DNA of 64,000 nucleotides from Cyanobacteria bacterium SZAS-4 (GCA_018266255.1 JAFEAT010000018.1:1-64000); one strand, 5' to 3'. Positions 17,733-26,715 are shown, counted from the stretch's first letter. The notes: generated by a model from the sequence alone, not told the origin. Made by a program: numbers and translations.

Positions 17733-18944
17733 TCATGGGATGGATTCGGGGCTGTTTGGCACTATTTGTACGGCGTGAGGCAATAGTAAAACGCGAGAAC
17801 GTTTTCTTTTCTCTAGCGTCCCACTAACCGTCAGCAGTGACTTCTTTGAATAAGCTTGGATGGCAATGTCGTGGTCAAGTTCAGTAAGCCAGGTTGACAC
17901 TTTGAAATCTTCATCTTTATGTCGCACCCATAGAACTATTCGATGTCCATACCCCTGCTGGTCGATAGGAATTTCCTCCTCGTCATCTTGCGACAAAACG
18001 ACATCTTGGAGAACCATGACCTGCCCAATTAATGTGACATATGTAGGTGATTCTTCTTTTCGTAGTTTTTCGGCCGCCATGCGCAGATAAATCGCCGTTT
18101 TTCTATTCAATACTACGGAGGTTACATGCTCTTCATTCTCTGGCAACCAAGCGGGGGACCATAAAAATCTTGTTTCAACTTTATTCAGCTGTGTTTGTTC
18201 GAAAAGTTTGCTCAACGAACTGCACATATTGGCATTGAGTCCAGTTTTGTAGCTAGATACGATTAAGTCGACGTTATCATTTTTAGTCGCAGCTTCTGCT
18301 GAGATTACTCCCTTGGCAAGGCGCTCCAATACTCGCCTTTCAAAAGGCGCTTGAATAGGCGGAAGATTTTTCATTGGTAGTCGCGGTTGAGTAATTGTCA
18401 GTTCAGCTTCAATGGAAAGCCCAAAACTTCCTTTGAATGTGTGTGCAAAGCGAAGATTGCGGGCAAATTTTTTCCCGGTCTCATTTATCTGAGGAATCGA
18501 TTCCTTACGTGTCTCTTCAGGCTCTGCTTCAGATTGGGCTGAAAACGCAAACGTATTTCTGAGTTCTTCCGTAATGATGTTAATTTCTTCTACCGAGATG
18601 AAGTCCTGTCTATCCTTGTCTCGATTAGGCATCATTCGAAAATCGAAAATATCGGTGCGAGGCAGATTGATTTCCTTAACTACTTCATCGAAATCCAATT
18701 CCGTGATTGCTGAAATCGACTCGATTGCATCATTTATCACGTTTCTAGAGTCTTTTAATTTCATGGTCAATGGTAGAACAACCGAGAACGGTTCATCGCC
18801 CAGCTCCGATGCACTTAGAAAAATTCTCGCGTTTGGATTTCTTGATTTTGTTTCATTCCAACCAAGCGCTTGCAGGTAGTTAACTATCTGATCAATGTTT
18901 GGAAACTGAAGAGGCGATCTCTTATCGTCAAACTGATTTGACAT
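17733..18944 (-). CDS. Unknown protein paired with the DUF4365 protein
   Basis: A 403-residue soluble protein. The ATG at 18944 is chosen because GGGAGGTC sits immediately upstream, and it overlaps the end of the DUF4365 gene by 17 bases. The N-terminal part (residues 1-110) has a region PLTMKLKDSRNVINDAIESIS..LDFDEVV that recalls proteins where a small alpha/beta domain precedes a beta-rich end; the C-terminal half is strand-rich, with GHRIVLWV and VSTWLTELDHDIAIQAY. No catalytic motif is recognised. The tight coupling to a nuclease-like partner suggests a two-gene system. Confidence 0.65.
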   Translation of the reverse strand: MSNQFDDKRSPLQFPNIDQIVNYLQALGWNETKSRNPNARIFLSASELGDEPFSVVLPLTMKLKDSRNVINDAIESISAITELDFDEVVKEINLPRTDIFDFRMMPNRDKDRQDFISVEEINIITEELRNTFAFSAQSEAEPEETRKESIPQINETGKKFARNLRFAHTFKGSFGLSIEAELTITQPRLPMKNLPPIQAPFERRVLERLAKGVISAEAATKNDNVDLIVSSYKTGLNANMCSSLSKLFEQTQLNKVETRFLWSPAWLPENEEHVTSVVLNRKTAIYLRMAAEKLRKEESPTYVTLIGQVMVLQDVVLSQDDEEEIPIDQQGYGHRIVLWVRHKDEDFKVSTWLTELDHDIAIQAYSKKSLLTVSGTLEKRKRSRVLLLPHAVQIVPNSPESIP

Positions 18945-19530
18945 TCTGACCTCCCAACAACGGACGAAAACGTTCCTGGTGGTCATCCATTAGTTTCTTC
19001 AACGAGGACGCGGTTAATGTCTGAGTTCGCGGAATTACGATTTTCACTTTACTTTTAGTTGTTGTCATCGGGCCTGTAGGAACAAAGTGATAAAAGCATC
19101 TGCCGTTCAGCTTTGTGTGATCCTCTTCCACCTTTACCCACTGTTGTTGGTCTTGTGGCAGCGCTAATACAATTAGCAGTATAGGCGCCATTCGTTCCAC
19201 ATCGACCAACTTGTCGTAATCACTAGAGTCCGCCGAATAGATTACTGAATCTTGATTTAAAACGCAGCCGCTTGAAGATTTTAGCTGAAACTCAAGGCTT
19301 ACGCCGAATTCATTCACTATACGGACTGGCACTTCTGTTTGGTCTCTTTTTCTTAGCCGAGTTCGTGAAGTCTGTCGCTTTCGAACTTCTTTGAAGTGAC
19401 CGTCCACTCCAACATCTAAATCGGTCTGATGATGGCACTTTATGCCTGCGTGCGCGGCTACAGCAGTTACAAAAGCCCTGCTGAGTTGCTCTTTCCTGGA
19501 GTTATCGTCAAGCACTAGACCCCATCCCAT
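18928..19530 (-). CDS. DUF4365 protein, predicted PD-(D/E)xK nuclease fold
   Basis: A 200-residue protein. The DUF4365 pattern is visible: an early helix with SRKEQLSRAFV, Asp-rich DLDVGVDG at residues 37-44, the strand EFQLKSS at 80-86, and later PILLIVLALP and an aromatic W. The D..GVDG and QxK pair matches the core of restriction-endonuclease-like folds, with Gln replacing the usual Glu before the Lys. Proteins of this family are common in bacterial defence islands. It is the first gene of a two-gene unit with the gene at 17733-18944. Nucleic-acid cleavage is inferred, not shown. Confidence 0.75.
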   Translation of the reverse strand: MGWGLVLDDNSRKEQLSRAFVTAVAAHAGIKCHHQTDLDVGVDGHFKEVRKRQTSRTRLRKRDQTEVPVRIVNEFGVSLEFQLKSSSGCVLNQDSVIYSADSSDYDKLVDVERMAPILLIVLALPQDQQQWVKVEEDHTKLNGRCFYHFVPTGPMTTTKSKVKIVIPRTQTLTASSLKKLMDDHQERFRPLLGGQNVKSV

Positions 19531-19675
19531 TAACTACATACGCGAAGCATAACGAGAATTTTTCAAATCGTATATCACCAAATGTGGTGCTCTCGGACAT
19601 AAACTACCAACCCTGTGTCAGAAACTACCAAGCCGCACAAAACCTTACAATTATATCCGAGTCCCGCCTGTTTAC

Positions 19676-19694
19676 GTTTGTTCTCTGAACAAAC
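19676..19694. promoter_or_regulatory. Perfect 8-base inverted repeat
   Basis: GTTTGTTC-TCT-GAACAAAC lies between two minus-strand units, 146 bases upstream of the DUF4365 gene start. A symmetric site of this size is typical of a dimeric repressor operator; it could also be a weak hairpin. Near 19600-19632 there is also a direct repeat of AAACTACCAA. Confidence 0.5.
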
Positions 19695-19774
19695 AGCTCA
19701 CAATGCAGATCAATTTAATTGTTGAAATTCCTCGAATTGATTGCCATCTACACGTGACACGTCACACTTTGTGC

Positions 19775-20479
19775 TCAGTGTGGCTGATCCAAATCCTTCC
19801 GAGCCTTTTCCAAAAGACTCTTCTCCGACCGCAAATCTTCAACCTGTTTTTCTGTCAATTCAAGCGCATCACGCTTTTCTATCTGCCCATCGATCTGCCG
19901 AATAGATTCATCAATATTTAATCGCACTCCACGCACACCATCGATGCGATGCTCAAACTTCGCCGGCACAGAATTTCCAAACAGCGTTGGAAACGTGTGC
20001 CCAAGCCATTCAAATGAAGAAAGCCAGACCGCCAACATCGATGCTCCAATGGCAGTCGCGATAAGAACACCCTTATAGCGCTTATGATCCGGTCCCCACA
20101 GAACATTGCGAAACTCAGTTGGCTCTATGACTTCTGACGACAACCTGTCCGCCGATAGAAACTCTTTTACCTTCAATAGTTGGCCTTCTTCCTCCTGCTT
20201 TTCGTCCTGCGTCACAAGCAAAGTGATACCACTCTGCTCTTCAAGTTCGTGCGCCAAATCATGCAAGGCATAATTTTGCGTATCTTCCAAATCCGGAACT
20301 TCCAAACCAACTTTTAAAATCGAACCTACAACATCGTGCATTCTTTGCAAGAATCGAACGCGCACTCCAGGACAAACGCCTTGAGCCTTCTCAATTAACA
20401 GTTTGACAGCCGCCCTTTCATCCGCGGTGGCATCAGAACTATATTGCATCAACTCATTCGCTGGTACTAGTTCAGCCAT
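19775..20479 (-). CDS. Membrane protein paired with HEPN protein
   Basis: A 234-residue protein with a soluble N-terminal domain (residues 1-135), one transmembrane helix at about 138-156 (GVLIATAIGASMLAVWLSS) and a C-terminal coiled coil rich in Glu/Lys/Leu. The N-terminal domain ends with LHDLAHELEEQSGITLLV, which faintly recalls the end of minimal nucleotidyltransferases, but the GSxxxG and DxD signatures are absent. It overlaps the HEPN gene by 8 bases, suggesting a toxin-antitoxin-like or receptor-effector pair. The function is not known. Confidence 0.6.
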   Translation of the reverse strand: MAELVPANELMQYSSDATADERAAVKLLIEKAQGVCPGVRVRFLQRMHDVVGSILKVGLEVPDLEDTQNYALHDLAHELEEQSGITLLVTQDEKQEEEGQLLKVKEFLSADRLSSEVIEPTEFRNVLWGPDHKRYKGVLIATAIGASMLAVWLSSFEWLGHTFPTLFGNSVPAKFEHRIDGVRGVRLNIDESIRQIDGQIEKRDALELTEKQVEDLRSEKSLLEKARKDLDQPH

Positions 20480-20951
20480 TACTTATGTCCTTTGCCAAAA
20501 CTGTCTGCACATGCGCATCCCATCTATTACCGATCAATTTGAAAATCGCAGCTCGCACCTTCTCAGCAGTCTCTAACGAACGTTTGGCACTCTGAGCGTT
20601 GGCATGACGCTCATTCGGCGAAACGTAATCAGCATCGTTCCGACGCTCCCGCATAATGTCGATTTCAGCTGCAAGCCCTCTTTGCTCTTTTGGCAGCTGA
20701 TGCTTTTTTGCCAGAAAGCGAAACAGACTACTTTGCCGCTCGTGCTTCCAGTTCGGTTTTCCATCTGCAGGTACTGGCACTTCCGTCAAATCTTCATAAG
20801 TAGCAGCGGTAATGATCTGCATTACCGCGTACCAGGACCGATTGCACACAGCTCTATACATTTGTTCGTCCAGGCTTTTACACGCCGCCTTGTAAGACTC
20901 ATCTGACTTGAGCCTGTACGTTTTAGCCATTATCTTCCGATCGACCGCCAT
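20472..20951 (-). CDS. HEPN-domain protein
   Basis: A 159-residue all-helical protein from the ATG at 20951, which has GAGGGG 7 bases before it. The HEPN signature appears as RERRNDADYV (residues 101-110), matching the Rxxxx(N/H/D)xADY pattern of HEPN ribonucleases and toxins, and an upstream helix with SWYAVMQIITAA fits the N-terminal HEPN helix of the HEPN/AbiV-RiboL style. HEPN proteins cut RNA or bind nucleotidyltransferase antitoxins. Here the partner is an overlapping membrane protein, an uncommon combination. Confidence 0.7.
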   Translation of the reverse strand: MAVDRKIMAKTYRLKSDESYKAACKSLDEQMYRAVCNRSWYAVMQIITAATYEDLTEVPVPADGKPNWKHERQSSLFRFLAKKHQLPKEQRGLAAEIDIMRERRNDADYVSPNERHANAQSAKRSLETAEKVRAAIFKLIGNRWDAHVQTVLAKDISNG

Positions 20952-21258
20952 ATTGCGTCCCCTCGGCATCTATCCCGTAACTTTGTACTCTTGCCATTTT
21001 ACTAGGAACAGGGCGCTTGAAAAAGCCCGAACCAACGATAAGGTTCTCATCACTACTTTTAGAAATCACATACTGATCGATCTGGCTGACCAGTGACTGA
21101 TTCCGTGCTGACCACATCGGGGTAACGCGCTCCTAGCCTGAATTATACCGGCTCGGCGCCACCGCCGTACAAGCCGAAAACTACATCAGGACAAGCTATA
21201 CATCCACTTCCAGCAAATCAATGAAAAACCCGGCTTGACTGCGGAGCCGAGCCGATTC

Positions 21259-21298
21259 CCTTTGCCGATACAGCGCGCGCTGTAAATCAAGGCAAAGG
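21259..21298 (+). promoter_or_regulatory. Hairpin covering the ribosome site of the Gp88-like gene
   Basis: CCTTTGCC at 21259-21266 pairs with GGCAAAGG at 21291-21298; between them lies a perfect 14-base palindrome, ACAGCGCGCGCTGT (21270-21283). The 3' arm includes most of the AAAGGAG ribosome site of the gene starting at 21308. The structure could block translation until opened, or could serve as a cruciform or protein site. Confidence 0.55.
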
Positions 21299-21307
21299 AG
21301 AAAAATT

Positions 21308-22090
21308 ATGACACTCGATACCTTCGGACTCGAACTAACAAACAACAGTAAAGTCGGCTGGGCTTTCAGCCTGCCGCGAAACAAAACCTGTATCAACGCA
21401 ACATCTATCTGCAAGGGACTATGCTATGGCAACGGCATCCGTTACCAATCTGACGCGCAGCAGTCTAAACGCGAGCGTAACTATCGCACCGCTCAATTCT
21501 TGTTGAACAAGGGCGGAAAAGCTTTACTTGCCGAAAACCTGACCATGATAATCGATAGCGCCAGACCAAGAGACTGGCTAGTCTCAAAGGCTACTGATTC
21601 ACCATGCACGGTGCCCTGGACGCTGCGTATCCACGATGTAGGTGACTTCTACTCTTTGGACTACACTGCTGCCTGGATCATCGCAATCAAGGAACGCCCA
21701 GAGTGTTCTTTCTGGTTTTACACAAGAAGCTTTCTCGACGAACCCTTGCTCCAATTGCTAACTGAACTCGCCTCACTGCCCAACTGTCAGGGCTGGCTGT
21801 CGGCAGACAAACACAACCACATGATGTCCGTGCGCGCTTACGTCAAATCTCCGGAAACATGGAAAGTAGCGCTCCTTCAAGACAATGATTTGCCTTCACA
21901 AGTTGCACTGAGCCTGAAAGAAAAGATCTCTCCGACAAATATCATCAACTTTCCCCATCACCGTGGGCGCTACCACGTGGAACCATTGAAGGGCATAACT
22001 GCCTGCCCGGCCGTTCTCGGTACTTATAAGTTAAGCACCAATCAAAACGCACCCAGACCCTGCCAACAATGCAAATACTGCTTGCCCTGA
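21308..22090 (+). CDS. Phage Gp88-like Cys-rich protein
   Basis: A 260-residue protein. The N-terminal FSLPRNKTCINATSIC followed by KGLCYG and a basic helix ending in RNYRTAQFL matches the mycobacteriophage gene product 88 domain found on phages and plasmids. Further Cys appear in ITACPAV and at the end as CQQCKYC, making a likely metal or Fe-S cluster set. The family has no confirmed activity that I know of. It has a strong AAAGGAG ribosome site inside a hairpin. It marks the beginning of the mobile-element backbone. Confidence 0.75.
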   Translation: MTLDTFGLELTNNSKVGWAFSLPRNKTCINATSICKGLCYGNGIRYQSDAQQSKRERNYRTAQFLLNKGGKALLAENLTMIIDSARPRDWLVSKATDSPCTVPWTLRIHDVGDFYSLDYTAAWIIAIKERPECSFWFYTRSFLDEPLLQLLTELASLPNCQGWLSADKHNHMMSVRAYVKSPETWKVALLQDNDLPSQVALSLKEKISPTNIINFPHHRGRYHVEPLKGITACPAVLGTYKLSTNQNAPRPCQQCKYCLP

Positions 22091-22269
22091 CTTCAGTTCA
22101 TTGCCTGACCGTCAGCACATCCCGCTCGACCACTTTTAGCCGGGCGATTTTGCCAGTGTCGGAGATGTGCCGTTTCTCCGTCAACTTATGGTGCCGAAAA
22201 TCATTGCCGTGACTCCGAACGTCACATCCCCGCTCCCCCACTGGCGTAGTTCGCCATAAGGAGCACCAT

Positions 22270-22809
22270 ATGAAAACCATCTGGACTAAAGAATACACAA
22301 ATTCAATCAAACAAATCATTCGTCAAATCTTCATGGCGAAAGCGCGTAACTATGCCAATCTCGACTTCGACGACCTGGAGCAAGATACAATGCTGCGCAT
22401 TTTTATGAATCACAATAGAATTCCCACCGGCGTCACTCGCACCAGCTACATCAAATCAATAGCAAGAAATTGTGTCAACGATGCTCTGCGAGTAAAATGC
22501 CGTCCTCAAAACCAAACTCAACCCCTGGAAATCTACGATACAGTAGAAAACCGGACATTAGAAATGCTGGTTTGCGATGAACTAACTGTTTATCCTCAAG
22601 AAATGGCAGACCCTTTCCTTGAACGAATGGTGGCACAACAATTTTCGAAGCTCTCACCAGTTCACCAGGAAATTCTGCTGCTCAAAGCAGAAGGACTACA
22701 GTACAAGGAAATAGCACAAGTACAGGGTATCTCGATAGGCACTGCACGCTCACGCTTGCATCATGCAAAAAGGATCTGCTCTGAACGACTGGCACCACTT
22801 TTAAAATAG
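22270..22809 (+). CDS. RNA polymerase sigma factor, sigma-70/ECF type
   Basis: A 179-residue sigma factor with region 2 (DFDDLEQDTMLRIF) and a region 4 helix-turn-helix (LSPVHQEILLLKAEGLQYKEIAQVQGISIGTARSRLHHAKR). There is no large regions 1 or 3, so it is an ECF-like factor. ATG at 22270 follows TAAGGAGC. No anti-sigma factor is adjacent. Its position between the Gp88-like gene and small secreted proteins suggests that it switches on element genes; the promoters are not identifiable by eye. Confidence 0.9.
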   Translation: MKTIWTKEYTNSIKQIIRQIFMAKARNYANLDFDDLEQDTMLRIFMNHNRIPTGVTRTSYIKSIARNCVNDALRVKCRPQNQTQPLEIYDTVENRTLEMLVCDELTVYPQEMADPFLERMVAQQFSKLSPVHQEILLLKAEGLQYKEIAQVQGISIGTARSRLHHAKRICSERLAPLLK

Positions 22810-22880
22810 GGAGTGTCTCCTGCTAAAGAAAAAAGGAAGTTGAAGAGTGGCATCTTCGACTTCCTTTTCTATTTCTCCCA

Positions 22881-23360
22881 TCACAAGTCTTTTTTGACCA
22901 GGTACTTGAGCAGTTTTTTCGCATTCACATCCGGATGCACCTTATGCATTTCTTCCAGCAAGTACCAGGCATCATCAAACAATTGCTTCTTTACACCCGG
23001 CGACTCATACAATAAATACACCAGTCTGCAGCACGCATTGAGCGCTTCGCTCGTATAACCCTGTTCTCGCATCTTCTCGACTGCCAAAAGCAATCGCTCA
23101 GGGCTTTCCGTATAATTCAATTCAAGCACCAGATAATAGAGCGGTAGATGTGGCGCCACTCTGTCATATTCCCCCAGATCATGCAGCATCTCAAGGAATT
23201 TCTGATACGGATAGATCATTTCTGGTGCCGTTTTCCCGCACTCCTTTTGAATCACCAGGATTGCCTCTAACAATATTCTGCATTTTTCATAGCCATTTGT
23301 AGCCGATTTACACTTCTCTTGTATCAGTCGCCAACTAGACTTCTTTCTGTTTGAATCCAT
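22881..23360 (-). CDS. TPR-like hypothetical protein
   Basis: About 159 residues from the ATG at 23360, or slightly longer from a GTG at 23387. All-helical, with pairs of helices of TPR style (YLVLELNYTESPERLLLAVEKMREQGYTSEALNAC). It has no signal peptide. It converges with the sigma factor gene and is the last of a minus-strand group with the genes at 23393 and 23887. Confidence 0.55.
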   Translation of the reverse strand: MDSNRKKSSWRLIQEKCKSATNGYEKCRILLEAILVIQKECGKTAPEMIYPYQKFLEMLHDLGEYDRVAPHLPLYYLVLELNYTESPERLLLAVEKMREQGYTSEALNACCRLVYLLYESPGVKKQLFDDAWYLLEEMHKVHPDVNAKKLLKYLVKKDL

Positions 23361-23392
23361 ATAACAACCCGCTCTATCTGGTGGCACACCCG

Positions 23393-23809
23393 CTATCTTT
23401 TACGTTGACTCTCAATCTCCAGCCTCGCGGCATTCGCTAGCGGATCGGTTGCAGATTGCCAACCCCGTCTCAAACTTTCCCAGGCTTGACTCCACTGACC
23501 TCTTCTAAATGAACTCTGCGCATCACGCATCTCAGCATCAAACGGGTCGATGAAATGTCGCTGCTCAACTCCTTCACGAATTGCCAGTAGTGTGCTGCTC
23601 TCGACATTCGGCGACTGCAAATTCCTGTCTGCATCCGGCAACCGCAAATTTTGGACTGTACCCGGCATCAATTGTTGCCATTGTTCAAAGCTTGATTGCG
23701 GCTGTATCTTTTGCGGCGTTATCTGCTGTGCCACAGACGGTTGCACCACTGATGGTTGCAGGCAAGCGCTAGCAACCATTACGTTGAACAATAACTCTGA
23801 CTTTTTCAT
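23393..23809 (-). CDS. Secreted hypothetical protein
   Basis: A 138-residue protein with a short hydrophobic N-terminus that is probably a signal peptide (LFNVMVASACLQPSVVQPSVAQ). A Gln/Pro-rich linker follows, then a helical end (MRDAQSSFRRGQWSQAWESLRRGW) of single-TPR appearance. Its function is unknown. Confidence 0.5.
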   Translation of the reverse strand: MKKSELLFNVMVASACLQPSVVQPSVAQQITPQKIQPQSSFEQWQQLMPGTVQNLRLPDADRNLQSPNVESSTLLAIREGVEQRHFIDPFDAEMRDAQSSFRRGQWSQAWESLRRGWQSATDPLANAARLEIESQRKR

Positions 23810-23886
23810 ACTTCATCTCCAAAACTCTTTCGCCTTGCTACCATGACTTGCGCCTCACATAAGGCAATTCATTGCTTCCACACCTT

Positions 23887-24216
23887 TTATGTCCGAAATT
23901 TCTTCAGCACCTCGTTCGCACAGTCATCAGCTTGCGCCCAGCACTGTGTCCTTACCATGGTGGGTAATCCAAATTTTTCGAAATTCTTTCGCGCAACTGC
24001 TTTGTCTACCTGTGCGTCCATGTTCAGAACATCTGCCTGATACCATATGTTTGGTCGATTTTCGTGGCTATATTCAGTCACTCGCATCAGCAATCCATTC
24101 TCTGGCACCGCGTGGCTTGAACCACTCTCGATTCGTTGAGCTGAATCGTCGCCCACTTGAACTTCGATCCATCCGCCTGAGGTCAATAAAAAGTAAAAGC
24201 TCGTTTTATTCAACAC
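23887..24216 (-). CDS. Hypothetical protein
   Basis: A 109-residue protein with a beta-rich first half (SFYFLLTSGGWIEVQVG) and a helical second half. It has no signal peptide. No family is recognised. It lies between a secreted protein and the excisionase-like gene, all on the minus strand. Confidence 0.5.
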   Translation of the reverse strand: MLNKTSFYFLLTSGGWIEVQVGDDSAQRIESGSSHAVPENGLLMRVTEYSHENRPNIWYQADVLNMDAQVDKAVARKNFEKFGLPTMVRTQCWAQADDCANEVLKKFRT

Positions 24217-24378
24217 TGTTATGATTTCTCCTCACTATTTGATTTGCGACGCTTACGTGTACGCTTCTTTTCTCTTGACGCTTTGCGCGTCCAAACACGC
24301 ACGCAGATAAACTCGTAGCTTCTCGCAAGGCGCAGCCACGCTACGCCTCGACTCTTCGATCGATTCATAAATTACTTC

Positions 24379-24621
24379 CTATAAGTTCGAAGCCAAACCT
24401 GTGGTTCGCTTTTCAATGAAGTTGTCCAGGTCGCTCTTCTTGTACTTCACCAGACGACCTATTTTCACGACCGGCAAATCATATCTTTGCGTGCATTTCC
24501 ACACTGCTAGCGTCTGCTCTGTTACACCAAGGTAAGTGGCTGCTTCTTTCCGACTCAGCAACATGGACTGAAATTTTTCGATGGGCACTATATTGTTGTT
24601 GTTCTGTTGAAAGGGTTGCAT
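24379..24621 (-). CDS. Excisionase/AlpA-like helix-turn-helix protein
   Basis: An 80-residue protein with a MerR-like winged helix: LLSRKEAATYLGVTEQTLAVWK, then a short wing and KIGRLVKYKKSDLDNFIEKR. This is the helix_turn_helix_17/excisionase pattern common on integrative and conjugative elements. AAGGAG precedes the ATG by 5 bases. It may control excision or other element promoters; no integrase is adjacent. Confidence 0.85.
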   Translation of the reverse strand: MQPFQQNNNNIVPIEKFQSMLLSRKEAATYLGVTEQTLAVWKCTQRYDLPVVKIGRLVKYKKSDLDNFIEKRTTGLASNL

Positions 24622-25122
24622 AGATTCTCCTTTTGCGACCTATCTACTCGGTGCCTGCATACAGCAACAGCACAACATTCGATTCGCGGGAGACCCCTTT
24701 ATTCAACTAACTAAACAGACGCCCGTGCTTCCCAAATGTTTCCACAGTGTCAGGCTTTTTTCAGCCGTTGCCGTCTAACCGCGGAAGGAAAGCACCACGG
24801 TTTCTTAATCACTCCAATCCATTGAACAATTTATCGTGCCGACGCCGCTCGGCAAAACTGTGACCATCTCGCTTAATGCACTCTAGTGTTCCAGGTGGTC
24901 TGTTCAGCAGTTACTAAGCTCACTCAGTTGCCCTCCTCTAATTTGTGATGCAGTGAGCAAATTATTGCCCCATAGACTTCGCCGCCCTGACGCCTGCGGC
25001 GCTTAGAATTAGCAGCCTGACAGACATTAAACACAATACATTGGTCAGTTTCATTCTTCCCAGTGAGCTGAGGACATGAGGTCAACGTGCCTCTGGTTCA
25101 GACAGCAAAGGAGAATTCTCAA
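24622..25122. other. Intergenic region between excisionase-like gene and ssb
   Basis: Five hundred bases with no supported gene. It holds the divergent promoters of the two neighbours and several short inverted repeats: GCCG..CGGC near 24842-24857 and CGCCGC-10-GCGGCG at 24980-25001. No T-run follows the latter, so it is not a terminator. An origin or att site could sit here but I cannot show it. Confidence 0.4.
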
Positions 25123-25539
25123 ATGATCAATCATGTAAACGTTGTCGGTCACGTCGGTAGAAAGCCAAAAGTGACAGTTTTTCCAAGTGGAAAGAAGTTA
25201 GCGAAATTCTCCATTGCGGTCAATCAACTTGCCCGCAATGGTGCTAAACAGGCTCCTCTGTGGCTGGATATCGAAGCCTGGGAAAGTATGGCTGATCGAA
25301 TAATCAAATGCGAACTCGACTCCGGCAAAATGATCGCCATCGACGGCTCCCTCGCTCCCAATGTTTATTCAGTGGAAGTAGGCGGACAGTCCAAGGAGAT
25401 TCAGAAGGTGAAAGTCAAACTACTGTCATTCGAATTGATGACCAAAAAGGAATCTGGCGGTGCAGCCCCACCATACGAATCCGAGGAAACTGCAATGACC
25501 GTGCACGAAGACTCACCTGAATCGAAAAAGTCAAACTAG
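25123..25539 (+). CDS. ssb: Single-stranded DNA-binding protein
   Basis: A 138-residue OB-fold protein. The N-terminus INHVNVVGHVGRKPKVTVF and GKKLAKFSIAVN, and the later PLWLDIEAWE, are SSB signatures. The ATG at 25123 has an AAAGGAG site; an upstream GTG at 25087 is less likely. The C-terminal tail is acidic but lacks the DDDIPF end that recruits host replication proteins, as often seen in plasmid or element-encoded SSBs. It should protect the transferred single strand in a mobile element. A clear terminator follows. Confidence 0.88.
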   Translation: MINHVNVVGHVGRKPKVTVFPSGKKLAKFSIAVNQLARNGAKQAPLWLDIEAWESMADRIIKCELDSGKMIAIDGSLAPNVYSVEVGGQSKEIQKVKVKLLSFELMTKKESGGAAPPYESEETAMTVHEDSPESKKSN

Positions 25540-25582
25540 AGCGACGCGCATCAGCATCAGCCTGGCACCACAAACTGCCAAC

Positions 25583-25616
25583 AACGAAAGATGATGAAAG
25601 TCATCTTTCGTTTTGC
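25583..25616 (+). terminator. Rho-independent terminator after ssb
   Basis: A perfect 12-base stem AACGAAAGATGA / TCATCTTTCGTT with a 6-base loop, followed by TTGCTTCTCT. It lies 44 bases after the ssb stop. Confidence 0.8.
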
Positions 25617-26339
25617 TTCTCTCTGACTTTCATCTCTGCGTCTTTAGCAGTTTATAGTTAATGCCAGTCAAAAACTGATGCGCACTTCATTTTGCTTTTT
25701 TCGATCAGGTTTGTCTAAGCACGATCATTACACTTTCTAGGCATTCGCCTGGCGGTGCAAAATCGCAGGCTTACTTTTATTCTTCAATTCAAATTATCAA
25801 TAGTTTGACTCTCACCTTTCTGCTTCCCTGGACAATCCACCTATTTCCAATAAATAAACGGTGCATGCTATGAGCCCTCCTGGGGGCGATCAGTTTGCCT
25901 GATTCGTCGATGCATTTGAAAACACGTAGCCATGCTCTCTCAGGCTTCGATATCCTGCCATTGGAAATTCTGCTTATCACTACTTGGGCAAATTGGTTGA
26001 CCGCAATCGAGAATCCAACTACCTTCTTTCCACTTTAGAAAACGTTCCTTCTGTTTTCAAACCAACGAGACTTACTACGTTTTCGTAATTGCTCAATTGA
26101 ATTCACCTTTGCTGTCTGAACCAGCTGCAAGTTGACCTCAAGTCCGCAGCATACTGGTAACAATGAAACTGCTCAATGTATTCTGATTAATGTCTGTCAG
26201 GCTGCTAATCTTCAGCGCCTTCGGCGTCAGGGCGAGTAAGGGTTTTTTGCCCCAGGGTTTATGTAGGTTGCTCCTCGCACATTCCTCTTTTCGATTATTC
26301 CCAGGAGTTCTTTTCATGCTCATTCTCCACTCTTCGGAT
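25617..26339. other. Intergenic region downstream of ssb
   Basis: Seven hundred bases without a gene I can support. Two short minus-strand frames (25789-25980 and 26138-26323) have basic products, but no ribosome site or family is evident; they may be decayed remnants. The AT/GC profile is similar to the flanks. Confidence 0.4.
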
Positions 26340-26530
26340 CCTCTCTTCTCTTCTTCTTCTCTTCTTCTTCTTCTCTTCTTGTTCTCTTCCTGTCCTCTTC
26401 TTGTCCTCTCTTCTTGTCCTCTCTTCTTGTCTACTCCTTATCTACATTTCCTTTTTTGCCCATCATCTTTTCCAACCAATCAATTTCCTTCCATTCCTTA
26501 TGTTTACTCTTTCTTCTTTCTTTTTCCTCT
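26340..26530 (+). repeat. Long pyrimidine-rich tract
   Basis: The plus strand is almost purely C/T; 26341-26380 contains no purine at all, and the unit GTCCTCTCTTCTT occurs twice in tandem at 26403-26428. The minus strand is therefore a polypurine run. Open frames through it translate to Ser/Leu/Phe-rich nonsense and are not genes. It lies about 280-470 bases upstream of the mobilization genes. Such tracts may form triplexes or unwind easily. Confidence 0.8.
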
Positions 26531-26715
26531 TTTTTAGCAGAAGGTCCAAGAACCGCTTATGCTGCGGCTTGCCGTGTCCTATTCTTACGTCTATTTTGTT
26601 TCTTTCCTTTCTTTTTTATTCCCTACAAAAACACGTCGGCTACAGGACGTTTGTAGGGCAGGATAAAGAAAAAAGAGTGAGAGCTCGTACGTGCCACCAC
26701 TGCCGGTTTATCGAC

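Noticed and set aside
25789..25980. A 63-residue basic minus-strand frame after ssb
   Set aside because: No start signal and no recognisable domain; may be a remnant but cannot be supported.
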